Shown here in pieces: positions 44,111 to 56,363 of a stretch of 64,000 nt of DNA. Both the position numbers and the translations under genes were made by a program. Numbering within the stretch: position 1 is the first letter of the stretch; every line of letters begins with the position of its first letter. This DNA is from Nyssa sinensis. Its lineage: Eukaryota; Streptophyta; Magnoliopsida; Cornales; Nyssaceae. The DNA is taken from the NCBI GenBank assembly GCA_008638375.1, contig CM018051.1, positions 39,998,177 through 40,062,176 on the forward strand, given 5' to 3'. Below the pieces are notes generated by a model, which saw only the letters and a program-made list of their open reading frames with translations, did not search any database and had not been told where the DNA came from.

Positions 44111-45510
44111 TATATCGGTGAGGTTTCAGCATCTTCTCCAACAAACCTCGCCAAAAAACCAAAATTCTCAGGTTTTTCTCCTCTATTTTTCTTGCATCAT
44201 TTTTGGCCCTGTTTTGGTCCTAAATTATTCTAAACATCATTTAGAGTCTATTTGAACAAATTTTGTAGATCAAAGGAGCCAAGAACAAGGGTTCCCGATG
44301 GAACCCAAGTTTTTGGAGAACTACCTGCAACTCGTGGGTTCTCCTTCTCTAGTCCCCCTTTTCATTCTTTTTTTTTTCGTTGTTATTTTCAAGACATTTC
44401 ACGACCTTCCCAAGTTTCAGAACTCTTCGGTTCACTTGGAAATCTACAAATGAGATTTCACTTTCAAACACACACTAAACACACTCTCACACACACGTAG
44501 TTATATATATAGTCATATACATGCATTCGGCCATTTAAAATACCAACAACATGCTCTAAATCAAGCAATTAGACTAAATAGATGGTCTAAAAGCCCTAAC
44601 TCCATCTATAGCTCCCGGTTTCTAAAAAGAGAAAGAGGAGAGAGAAATCTTGAACCATCCATCCATGGTCCAGTTTATTCCTTCTTCTTTTCTTTTATTT
44701 CTTTGCTCTTCTTCCTTCTCAGTTTTCTAGTGTGTGTTTCACACATATATACACACTACATCACGAACACACAATCACTAATATATATATACACACGCAT
44801 GTATCTGCTTACACATACACACTTCTTTTCTCTTATAAAATATACACACAAATAGACTCAAACACATACTCACATATTCATCATGAGAGAGAGTGAGAGA
44901 AAGAAGGGGAGAAAGAGAGAAAAGGTCTGATCTGTCGCATGAGGGGGGTGAAGAAAAGAGGAGGGAGAAAAATCCTTGTCCCTTCCAAGTCCCATCATGT
45001 CATTCCCCCCCTTTTGGTCCTCTTAATATACAGCTTCACATACACTAGCACTTCTTCCTACACCACCAATTTGTTAACACTTGTTCATTACCCACAAATA
45101 TCTCATTTAGCTTCTTATGGAAGCCTTGCATACATTCACATGTGCCACGTGGCTAGTTGGCCAATTGTGCATGCACACACGTTCAAAAATAAACTATCTC
45201 AGAATTACACCAAAATTGACACCCTAGCTAATTTCGACGCTCTGATTCCAAATATGCAGTCTGTTTCTTTGAATTCAATCATTTAAATTTTCATATTTAT
45301 CTACGTCTAGTTTATGACTATGTAGTCGCGTAACTCACACTAGTCTTGAATAAATTACCAAAATTTCATTTGAGCTTCAATGTGTCATTTTAACGACTTA
45401 TCAACTCATTTCATATTTTTTCTGATATATCTTCAATTTATTTCATGTTTGACCTAGTCTATGTTGAAAATTTATCAAATTTCCCATTGATAATTTTTCG
45501 GATCCTTACA
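44110..45510 (-). mobile_element. First part of a long 3' LTR, minus orientation, truncated
   Basis: On the minus strand the segment starts TGTAAGGATCCG at 45510, directly after a purine-rich tract. It continues with a GA/CT-rich leader zone and a GAGTTGCAGGT block, as in the 5' halves of elements A and C. It fades into TA-rich DNA near 44110. It is probably the 3' LTR of an old element whose other LTR remains at 45526-48361. Confidence 0.5.
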
Positions 45511-45525
45511 ATCTCCACCCCTTAT
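45511..45525 (-). promoter_or_regulatory. Polypurine tract of the old long-LTR element
   Basis: Minus strand reads AAGGGGTGGAGAT immediately before TGTAAGG, the expected order of plus-strand primer and 3' LTR. Confidence 0.5.
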
Positions 45526-48361
45526 AAAATCTTCATTCTTCAAATTCGTAGCTCTAAAGAGAACTTTACCAAAACACTTGCAAGTCGCTACAGACACTTT
45601 CATTGTGCATGATATTTTATCTTTTTTGCGACTGTAGATTATACATTATTTTCACTAAAATAAGTGGGAGAATGTCAAAGTATTTTAATAAAAACAAAAA
45701 TTTCACATATTTTTTTAACTTCACTAGTAATATATAATTATTGGACCATTATTTTGACTATAAGTAATAAAATTTAGTGGGTTGATTTATTAAGTATTAC
45801 TATTAGTTTGTAACCTCAACCTAACAATCATTTTTCTTATTGTATCTTGTGCCTTAGATTGGGTATTTCAATGTCAAATTTAATACTTTTTGGACAACGA
45901 TAGCTGTTAGGTGGACTTTCTACTTTCTTCAATTGCATAAATTATGGAAGGCTACAATAAGTAAGCAACTTATCATTCCTATTGCACCAATTGAAATATG
46001 TGGGTGTCACAAATCATTTGAAGAAAGTGACCTAATATAAGTCTCAACGTTAGAATGAAAAACTCAATTTGGTATGGTATCTGCTACATTCTTGTCTTCC
46101 TCAAAAGAGTCATTTCTTTCTCCCCCCGCACACAATGGTGCCGCTACAATGACTTCGGTCCATTCTATATTGCTCCTGCAACTATTCTTCATCAAGTCAA
46201 TACCTGTCATTCCTATGAACAGTAGGGGTGAGCTATAATGCTTAGTAGGCTTTTTCAAAACACATAAGCAAGCAATGTGAAAAAAATAATGCAAGTCCGA
46301 AGAGAACACACCCTAAAGTTCAGTATGCATCACAAACACACAATATCAACACATCTCAAACACAAGCATAAGTATAAATATCAAGAAGGCATAGCACCAC
46401 TACATGTGGTTTGACAATAATAGCCAAGTAGTCGGCATATGGAGGGTCGGACACATGACATAAGTATAAACATACAATTTCACGAAGCACCTCCATTTCC
46501 TATTTTAATGCCACAAGAAAAATGTATACATACATGTAACCAATCACAAGGTGTAAGTATAAGATTACCAACCCCACGACACCCCTCTATTTCCTGCTCA
46601 AAGTCACAAGAACAATATATACATTTATAGCTATGTAACTAGCCACAATTGCCACAGTATCATAAACTAGTAGTATACAGTCCTTTAGTAAACACAAGGA
46701 AATATCACATGAGCATTAAAGAAAATAATCTCAAATTAATCAATCCATAACAAAAGGGATAAAGCTTTATTCAACTAATTCCATTCTCTCAATAATCTCA
46801 ATCCTATGAGTATTCACCTAATTTGGCTTTCGGTAAGCCTATGTGCTTTACGGGCTACTAACTCGATGGAAACAAATGACCACCCACATAGGTTTACGAC
46901 TCGTAAGCCGATGGGAGACACCATCCTTATCATAAATGGAATCACGGGTAAAGCACAATCTCACCACACTCAGGAGCACACAAAAGACATGACTAATTCC
47001 CATCCTAAGTCCTTTTCTCATAAGTGTTCTTTTCCATAATTTCAATATCTCAATCCACATTATAGACAGTGCTCATCAATATCAATATCCTCTCAAATCT
47101 CACACCACTCAGGCATGTTCAATAAGATGTATATCAATATCATTAACACCTACAACAACACTAACAACTAAAAGAGAGGATATATGATTTAACAAATAAA
47201 TACAAAAGTAACAGTGGTCATACATATCCATAATAGAAATAAAAATGATAGTCAGCATCAACATGGTGATAGCATTTATCCAGTAATATCATGAAATGTC
47301 CAACATCATGACATTCAATACAACAATCATATCATACCAATAAATCAGTCACAAGGTAATTAGTGGTGATAACAAACATCTCATGTAAATCATATAACAA
47401 CTACACACATCAAGACATTGCCCTAGTCCCAATCATCACCCTGCTACAAGGAGACACTACATGTGCCTTTTATAATGTTCATTAATTTTCTTACACACCT
47501 ATTGTTCCATCCTCGGGGCCACCCTGGTCCATAACACTAAGGTACCATGTCAAGTTTTTAATGTTTTCTACGGATAATTACATGTTAGCTTATGCGTCGG
47601 TTGCCCGTTTGCCTAAAAGGATATAAAAAACATGTCCCCGGGTATCACAAACCCTAATGAAGTCTATCGTATTGTCTGATTATCTTTTAAACCCATAAGG
47701 ACATTTTTATAATTTGTCAAAGAAGTTACACGTCTACCGAGACGCCATTTCTCAAAACCAACCTTGGAATCGAATTCAAAAGGCCCAACAATCCTAAAGA
47801 TGTCCTTTTTATATTTTATTAACATTTTTCGGTATTTGTTCCATGCCTAGGGGCATTTTAGTAATTTCATATATTCATGTGGGACTACCCCGAGTCCCTA
47901 TTTCATTATTCTGATATCACAATTGAGTCGTCGACATCCAAAAACGTTAGAAACGCCTCTTCCAGATTTTAATTTCTTAATATAAGTTTAGGGGTATAAT
48001 TGTTATTTTCTCACTTTATGTGGGACTATTACCGGGTCCCAATTTGTTCAATCTGGTCATGTATTTGAATTTTGGGCATTCAAAAACCTCGAGATAACAT
48101 TTTTTTTGATTTTAATTAGCCTTTACACTTCTTAATTTAGCATTAGGGGTATTTTCATAATTTTTTATATTCATATAGGACCACCCTATGTCCTCGTCCA
48201 AACCGACTTTAAGAATGACCCATCTTTCATTTTAATTGCATTTAAAATTCAAGATATTAGAGGAGTGGCATTTTCATAAATTTCTACCTAGATCTAGTTC
48301 ACTATTAAACCAGTTCTCCCCCAGAACCGGTTCAGATTTGAACCAGAACCATAAAGATTAG
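45526..48361 (-). mobile_element. Second half of a long 5' LTR plus a short interior, minus orientation
   Basis: Minus-strand blocks run in the order of the 3' halves of A-C: AACCGGTTCTGG near 48335, repeated phrases on GTAATTTC and GCCCCTA near 47000-48000, and AGCTCACCCCTACTG near 46230 (compare the CTCA...CCCC...TTTCAGGTGA block of C). No pol is present between here and the tract at 45511. The LTR start lies beyond the Tat element that interrupts it at 48361. Confidence 0.45.
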
Positions 48362-48753
48362 TGATGCTGCACTTTTTGACTCGCAATAAGTGTGGGCTCC
48401 GTGACCTGTAGAACACTCAGAAAGACGATCAGAGGTCCACTGGATTGGCTCCGGCGGTAGCCGCTCCGATGCTTAAGTAAGTAAAAGGAATTGAAAGACT
48501 ATATTGAAAGCCAAAGAATGAGCATCCCCATAAAGCGTACCTTTAGGGTTTAATTTATAGGTCGTGGCCTTCCTAAGTTGATTAGGATTTGATGGCATGA
48601 ATATAGGGATTTGATCATCGGAGATTGCAGTTACCTTGTGGAGCATTGAGTCATAGATGGAGATAACCATAGATAGTAGTTTCCGTGTTGAAGACTATTT
48701 CCTTATTCCCTTCTTGGCAGTTGTTAAGGAAGCCATAAGGTCGGAGCCATATG
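48362..48753 (-). repeat. Probable Tat 3' LTR, distal part
   Basis: The minus strand here contains CTTAAGCATCGGAGCGGC, wording characteristic of the U5 end of many plant Tat/Ogre-type LTRs. With 55708-55968 it would make an LTR of about 653 bp, interrupted by element C. The exact end could also be at 48407 (TGTAGAACACTCAG). Confidence 0.5.
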
Positions 48754-49291
48754 TGTGATATCCCGACCCGAGATACGACACGTTTACCGAGGCAAGTCGA
48801 CTGAATAGCATAACCTGAGCGGTTTTAAGCTCTATGTTAGGGTATTTCATGGAAATGAATAAATGGAAACTATAAATGATGAAGTGTATAACCAGTGTCG
48901 GGCAACGCCCGAGCACCCCTGGATATTGCATTGTAATGCGTGCATGAACGCATTTCCATGCACGACCATATTTCACATACACATAGTACGTCAAAATTCA
49001 GTGTATGCGTACACTGTCATAAATGGATATATGTGCACATATATGGATATATGCTCACGTATAAGATATGTATTATATATGTGTATAATACATATGGTAT
49101 AATGTATGTTATGTATATATATGTATATGTATACATAATACATGTATAAATATAAAAGGAAATATCAAGAAAAGACAAGGGAAAAAGGAAAGAGGGCTGC
49201 TAACCAGTGCATATGTCACTGTGTGTATGTGTGTGTGTGCTGTGCGGCTGAGAGAAAAGCACCAAGGCCACCGACCTTGGTGCAAGTGGAT

Positions 49292-49296
<5 letters not shown>

Positions 49297-49325
<29 letters not shown>
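49297..49325. repeat. (TA)n microsatellite in element C
   Basis: About 14 TA units. About 65 bp downstream a GA-rich stretch begins (49395-49445). Confidence 0.9.
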
Positions 49326-50097
49326 GCAAGCATGGTACGTGGGTGATGGAGGATCAAAGGGCGGTTCACGGCAGTCAAGAATGACTGTAGGGAAGAGAGA
49401 GAGAGGGAAGAGAAAGAGAGAGATAAGCTAGAGAGAGAAAGAAGTCGTGCGGTGTATAGATATATTTATGTGTGAGTCGTGTTGGCTAAGAAACAGAAAA
49501 GAGAGAACATCAAAGACACTGAAAAGGAGTAGAGGAAAAGGGAGAATTGGAATGGAGAGCAAGAAGAGTCCTAAGGGTCACTGCGAGCAGAAACCCAGAA
49601 AAATTGGTGAGTTTTATCAAGCTTTTAAATTTCTGATTTCAAGCATGAAGTTGAATTTTATTGATAGGGTCTTGTAGAGTATAGAATAAGGAACATTTAT
49701 CAAGAAGAATGATAGAAAATGGTTTAGAAACCAAAGAGAAAAACTGAGTTGCAGGTTGATGGATAATTTCGGGTTTCATGAAAACCTAGGATTATAACTT
49801 GTTTAAAGTTTCTAGAAATAACCTATACCAGTGCAGAAACACACTAGGAGAATTTTAGAGCGAAAACAGTGATTAAAATGCCATGAAAATAGAAAATAGC
49901 ACTTGGCCGGAGAATCGGCTGGAGATGTTTAAACCCCTATTCGTGAAGATGGGGAGGGATTCAATGGAAACCAAGAGTGGATTTGAAATCCTTGGGAAGA
50001 AGGGAAGAGAATGGCATTCAAAACGGGGGGGAAAAACCATCGGAAATTGGTCACCGTCGCCAGGGAAGGTGACTGTTCACCACCGGAACCCTACCGG

Positions 50098-51101
50098 TGT
50101 AAAGATTCGAAAATTTGGAATAAATTTTTTTTTTTTTAGAATGCTATGTGAATGTCCTTAATCCTAATTAATTTAAATTTTGAAAAAAAAAATAATAATA
50201 ATAATAAAAAAATAAATAAAATATGACGTAAGACGTGAACGGACACCTAGAGACGGTAAAACAAATAATACTGATATTGAGCCGGCTTTATGCCAACTTT
50301 ATTGACATTCGTAATGGATAGATGAAAAATGAAATAAAATAAAATAAAAATATGAATAAAATGTAAAGTATGGTATAATATATATATATATATATATATA
50401 TGGGTGTGTGGTGGAAAATGAATAAAAGAAGAAACAAAAGAAAAGAGAAAGGAGAAAAGAAGAAAAGGGGCGTGCAGGTCTCGGTGAGGGAGAGCGACAG
50501 AACAGGGGAGGAGGAAAGGGAGAAGAAAAGAGAGAGAAAAAGGAAGGAAAGAAAGAGGGAAAGAGAAATGGACGGGGCTGCGGACGGCGGTGGTCGCGAG
50601 GGGGGGAGATCTGGTCGACGGCCATCGCGTCTCGCGTGTCCAAGCTCGCGTCGGAGTGCGACGGGTTTCGGATTTCCTGGGGCGATTGGAGATGGGTGTT
50701 GCGGTTTGGAGGGAGCCGCGGGGCTTCGTGGGAAAAGTCCGGCAGGTTGGTGCGGCGGGCGGCTAACCGACGGTGAGTAATTTGGTGAAGAAGATCGAGG
50801 CAAGGGGGCGACGGATTTGCGATGGGTTTGCGACGGATTTTGGATTGCGATTGGGGTTACGATTTTGTGATTTGTGTTGCGATTTTTTTTGTGTGTTGGT
50901 TGTTTGGGTTTGACGCAGAGCAGGGGATGGAACAGGTTGTTGTCACGGTTGTGGTGTATGGCAGTGGTTCGGGATTGTGTGTGTGTTGTTGCGGTTTTGT
51001 CGATGGCTGTCATGGGTGTTGAATTGGTTCGTTGGTTCGTCGGATTGAGAGTCGGTTGGGTTGGATTTGCTGGTTCGGCTGTACCCATGTTGGAGGAGAT
51101 G

Positions 51102-51132
<31 letters not shown>

Positions 51133-53735
51133 TGGGAATTGATTTATGTTGGGGATGAAGAGGGACCAGTGCTTGCGGCTTGAGGAACTTGATGAAACTG
51201 AAGTAGAATAGGCTTCAGCCATAGGTGGCATCAGGTGATTGGAAGCTTGTGCCGTTGTCTGATTGAGGGGTTGGGTTCGCATAAGGGGTCGACTGGTATT
51301 GTAAATTAATTGGGAGAGTTACAGTTGGGGGTAGCAGGTTTGGATGTTGTGTAGTTGAGGTTGGTTTGAATAGGACTAGGGATAGTATCTGTGACTGTGG
51401 AGCTACGTCCGTTAGGAGATTTGTGTGTTTAAAAATGGGGACAGACTGTTGGGCACATTTTAAAGCAACAGAGTAGCTTGTTGATGGGAGGAGGTTGCGG
51501 CAAGAAGAAAGTGGTAGAGGTTTGTGGGTTGCGTTGGCTGTTGGATTACAAACTGCTGGCCGATTCGAATGAGTTAGGTTCAGGACCTACTGGTTTTGAG
51601 AGAGATCAAAGAGAGGAGACTCTGTTAGTGCATTCAGATGAGGTAGGAACTCCAGAAGCATACAGCAAGACATGCCATCCATTTCTTTGTGTCGTGTTCA
51701 TCCATTGATAAAGAGAAATGGGTGCTTCGGTCAGTTTAGGTGTTGGGTAGCATCAGATATGGGCCATTCAATTTTACAAGTAGGATTGCCTTGGCAGTGG
51801 ATAACATCAGGTAGATTGGGGAACTCAGGAATTAGTAAGGCTGCATTGAATCTGATTGTTGGCAAGGGGTAGAGCAAGTAAGGAGCTACTTAGATATTTT
51901 GCAAGGAAGTTCAGTTTGCCACAGAGTTTCCGTAACATATGGGTTCTTGAAAGTGGTTGTAGTATTTCAGCAGCGACAATTGGGTATTAGGTCTCTTGTT
52001 CAGGTGGAGATGGCTCACTCAATTTCAAGCAGAGAAGTTATTGTCCGTTCTTCTAGAGGGTTGATTGAGCCTGGAACTTTATTCAAAAACTTAATGGCTA
52101 TCCTTCACGATGTTGTTATCTATATGATGGCACAGTGAGGAATGTATGTAGTAATTCGATTATTCAATTTGAGTATGGGGTCAAGGTTGAAGAAGCTGAT
52201 GAAACTGGAGGTAAAGTGGCTGGCCGACTCGATCAGCCTGCCGGTGTGTTTTCTTCAACTGCTGAACCATGGACTGGAGAGCAACCTCAAACTCGGGATG
52301 CACGAGGGTTTGGTTCACGCTTGACTGCAAATTCTCCAAAGATTGGCTGAGTGGAGATAAGCATAAGCTTGATATGATTCCATTGGAGGACTAAGTTACT
52401 TACGGGTTGATTGGATTGCATAGTGGACACCGCTTAGTAGGGTTGTGACCAACCCTATCAGGTATGATACTTTACTAATGTGAGAAATGAGGTTAAGCTT
52501 AGGAGTATTTGATAAGATGATCGAATGTTCTCTATGCGTAATTGCTATTAGGAAACCACTTAGAATTTGATTGTTTATATGCTTACGTGTCTTTATGAAT
52601 CGTGGGTGTTATGATTTACTTCTTGAGTTGTCATCATATGTGGTTTATGTTTTAGAAGGATCGCTGATATTGCGACATGTAGATTTGCATAAGTGTTGGG
52701 AGTGATCGAGTATGACACGTAGATTTGCGGATGAAGTCTTGTGATTTAAATGCTATTGCTGATCTTAAATGTGATGCATTATTTACAGCATGTTGCATAT
52801 GCTTATGAAAGGGATGTTTCATTTGAACTGTATCATTGCATGATGAAATCATGGCATATTGGCATCGTGTGATTTCTTGAAAGCATAGTGTGGGTCAGCA
52901 CGAGGTGCTGGTGCATTATGAGGGTGCAGATCCTGTGGTGAAAAATCCAAAATTGGCCATTAGGTACTCGCATGCTTGACGGGTTCCGGACCGTGAAGCG
53001 AGACATACGTGGCGGTACTCACGCCAGCGGGGAAGGACCGTATCATGAGACATGGGTGGGCATAGAGTTGCATGGGTGTGTCACGCATACTGATCATATA
53101 TTACATACTGTTCATATACTGCCATAATGATATCGAATGCCATATAGAAATAACTGTACACTTGCACATGCCACGCCCTTAATTTTGTTTCTTGCATTAG
53201 TATTATATCATACCAGCATGTTGTCGATGACCCATTCGTGGGCACAGGTTTCAGATAAAGCTCCTGGTACGCGGGACTTGATGAAATCTTGGAGAAAGGA
53301 GAGGAAATGAATTTGAAAGAGTATTTGGGCCCTTGGGGCGTATTTAGATATTATAAAAGATTGGTGTGTTTTTGAAAAGAATGGAAATGACATTGTATAT
53401 TGTAATAAATAATGAATTTGTGATCTTTTAGTTTAAGTGTAGGAGTAGACGTGATGGATTGTATAAGTAGGTGATATATATTTAACTTTGATAGAGTTGT
53501 GGCCATCGAGTGAGGATGGATTGTGACTGTTGTATATATATATATATGATGTATTGTGTTTATCAGGGGGAAAAGGTTCGAAAAACAAAGGAGGTGCTGC
53601 CGAAATTTTTAGAAAATTAAAGAACTCTATTTAATTTGTCGTAAATTCATAAATCTGTTTAATTATCTTTTATTTTATTTACTTTCTGTTCGTCAGTCGC
53701 ACCTCGGGTTTCGGTCAGAAATTCGGGGCGTGACA
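50098..53735 (-). mobile_element. Solo-LTR-like element C2, second LTR family, nested in C in reverse
   Basis: On the plus strand it starts TGTAAAGATTCG and ends AAATTCGGGGCGTGACA, the reverse of element B2, with a perfect 5-bp duplication ACCGG at 50093-50097 and 53736-53740. Length 3638 bp. GC-rich, G-rich sequence at 50575-51080 contrasts with the AT-rich neighbourhood; it may be the transcribed leader of the LTR. TA runs lie near 50380-50400 and 51107-51132. The long open frames inside are low-complexity and not genes. Confidence 0.85.
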
Positions 53736-55707
53736 ACCGGAGTTCTGGGGAAGACGACTGGAAAGTCGTGTGACTGTCGGGTTGGAATTTAAACGGATCA
53801 GGGTTCGGATCGGGTCGGTACCCGACCGGATATGAGATGGGGCATGAAACTATGTCGTTTGGGTTTTTAAATTAAATGGATTTAGGCTGTTTGGTTACAC
53901 GGATAGTAAATTGAAATTGGGTTATGAGGTTAACTGAAACTGGGATAAGATAGGGACTGGGTTTATTGTAATCCGGTTCTATGAATTGAACTGAACCGTT
54001 TGGTTCAGTGAAGAACAGAACCGGTTAGGGTTTCTAAATGGTGAACCCACTGGTTCAGACCAAGATTTAGGGAAATTCCATTTTGACCCCAAATATTTTA
54101 GGAAATTGTACTATGGCCCAAACAGAAAATTAATTAAATATTAATTTTTACAATAATGCCCCTATTTCAAATATGGGTCAAACGAAGTCCAAATGAGACA
54201 AATGAATAGTCAAAACTTATTATCTCGAACGTTCTGAGTCCAATGGTGGGGTCTATTTTACGAGACGGAACCCCAAAGGATAAAATACCGTAAAAGTGCA
54301 AAATGACCATTTTGCCCTTTTTAGTACAAAAGTCCAAATGGAATTCCGCGAAAGCCTAAACCGACTTTCTTCGGCGTTCCGAACTCAATGGTAAAGTCTA
54401 AATTAGTATTGAAAATACTTATGATAGAAAGGCATAAAATTTGATGAATAGCATTTATTCTAAAACGTATTCACTGATATATAGGAAACTCGAAAGGCAA
54501 AAGTACACTCACGGATTTCTGAGATAGAATCACGATAGAGGTAAGTGGATCACTTTCTCTTCCATGTGGTATTTCTAAAGCCAAGTTTATTCTTTACTGC
54601 CAAACTTGTACTCTTGAAAGTACTTCATGTTATTGCTATCCACAATGTGATATTGTTCTATCTTGTGGACATTGATTGACTATTGTGCCATTATTATCAT
54701 ATTGAACCATGCCTTGAAAGGCTTACTGTTATGCTTTACTGTGTATATGATATTCCATTTTCATACTCCTATGGAATCACAAATGATCATGCTATGTTTA
54801 TAAATGCTGGAATTGTGCTCAGTCACAATATCCATCCGATGCTTCTGTGACGAACTAGTCCGTGAACGGACGTGTGGCAAAAGATGTGAGTTTAACTGAG
54901 AGGTATGCCGGGCCTCGAAATACGAAGAGGGACTGCCATCCCCTACTACAGATTATAAGCATCTCCATTGGATTATTGTTATGGATATATTGTTGAATGG
55001 TTACTGTTCCTTATGGATTACTGTTTCTTATGGGTTATCTTACGTTGTTCATTGGTTTGATTGAAATCGTTTTATTGTGGCAGTACTTTTATTGTGACAG
55101 GTTATTGTTGAGAAATCCTTATCACCGCTTATTCATTACTCCTGATTGTATATTGTGCCCCACTATTTATTGGCCATCATGTCAACTGTTCTCATTGGCT
55201 ATCACAGCATCTTACTTCTTATGATTGGCTATCATATTTTTATTCATGGATTCATGTTCTTTATAATCATCGATACCAGTGTCGGAGATTTGGTTTACTT
55301 GTTGAGCTTCATAGCTCATTCCACCCCACTTACCCCCCATTTCAGGTGATGACGCTGTGAGACCCCAGTAGGAGTCTGAGAGCGTAGGGGGACATTTTGA
55401 AGTACTGTATCAGTCTATGTTTTAGTTCTCCCATGTATTCACCACCCTCGGGTGCTGGTTACGTTTGGTTCTTATTTTGTTTATGTAGAACCATATTATG
55501 TATTGTAAAGACTTCCGCTAACATTGTGTATTGAAAGACTTCTGCTGATGTACTATTACTGATAAGACTTCCGCTGTTATTGTTTGAGGATTTTAGTACT
55601 TTGCATATTAGTACTATGATACAGGAATGGAAAAAGTAGGGACGGCCTTCGGGTCGGCCCCGCGACACGAGATCCGCATAGGGTGGGTTTCGGGTCGTGA
55701 CAATATG

Positions 55708-55815
55708 AAGTGTTGAATAAATATTGCCCAGAACATAAGGTCTGGAAGATATATGCATAAGAATGCCTTGGAGGCTTTGCCTGCACTGTATGACCGAGTT
55801 TATTGGCTCTGAATG

Positions 55816-55847
<32 letters not shown>

Positions 55848-55968
55848 ATGCCCTGAAGGCTGTGAATGCTCTGTATGACCGAGTTCGTCGGCTCTGTAGG
55901 ATCGAGATTGTTAACTCTATAGGCACACGTTTTTCAAGGTGATTGGTGTGTCTGTTTGTGGTATATCA
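55708..55968 (-). repeat. Probable Tat 3' LTR, proximal part
   Basis: On the minus strand it starts TGATATACCACAAAC right after the purine tract. It contains two related units with CTGTATGACCGAGTT and GGCTCTG (near 55785 and 55875) separated by a TA run (55817-55843). Confidence 0.5.
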
Positions 55969-55990
55969 GCTACTCCCCTCCCCCCCGAGC
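55969..55990 (-). promoter_or_regulatory. Polypurine tract of the Tat element
   Basis: The minus strand reads GGGGGGGGAGGGGAGTAGC just before TGATATACC, the position of the plus-strand primer. Fit is good but not unique. Confidence 0.5.
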
Positions 55991-56019
55991 CCTAGTTAGA
56001 AGCTAGGGCTTAACTAGGG

Positions 56020-56200
56020 TGATGGGCTTTGTGAAGAGTCATACGTTTCGTTTCTCCACTTCTCGAGACGTCGGTTTAATGAGTTATTTATGGCGCAGCC
56101 GATACTTGAGAATCCATCATTATTTTCAACCGTTGCGTCGGCTCGTCTTGGACGACTCACATTTCGGATGTATATATAAAGAGAGGGAAAGGTCTTTCAT
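56020..56200 (+). promoter_or_regulatory. Promoter-like region of antisense unit 1 (TATA box 56171-56179)
   Basis: TATATATAAA lies about 190 bp before the ATG at 56364. Upstream text (TCTCGAGACGTCGGTTTAAT, AACCGTTGCGTCGGCTCGTC) is related to the region before 58961, suggesting a duplicated promoter. A transcription start near 56205 is inferred only from TATA spacing. Confidence 0.6.
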
Positions 56201-56363
56201 ACCTTTCTTCTGCATTCGCTTTTACAGTACCAGACCGTCATTTGACATATTTTTGAAGTTTGAAGGATATCCGGTGTTCATAGTCCTTTCTTGATCTCAG
56301 GTTTGACTTTTAGTCCCCTTCTACATTCCTTCTCATTTGTTTCATTACTTTCTTTTGTTCGCC

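Larger units (their letters stand above)
48754..55702 (+). mobile_element. Solo-LTR-like element C, inserted in the Tat 3' LTR, split by C2
   Basis: Starts TGTGATATCCCGACCCG, ends GGTTTCGGGTCGTGACA and has a perfect 5-bp duplication ATATG at 48749-48753 and 55703-55707. About 3.3 kb without C2. It shares order and wording with A and B: TA run (49297-49325), GA-rich leader, GAGTTGCAGGTTGATGG, GTTCAG...ACCGGTT block, TTTTACGAGACGGAACCCC and the terminal GAGATCCGCATAGGGTGGG. No coding content. Confidence 0.82.

Noticed and set aside
46064..46309. 81-codon minus-strand frame (ends NVADTIPN)
   Set aside because: It falls in LTR-like sequence whose text corresponds to the TTTCAGGTGA region of the other long LTRs; no domain seen.
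50288..51088. 266-codon open frame on the minus strand
   Set aside because: Its translation is runs of Ser, Pro, Phe and Leu produced by GA-rich and TA-rich DNA inside solo LTR C2. No domain, no consistent composition.
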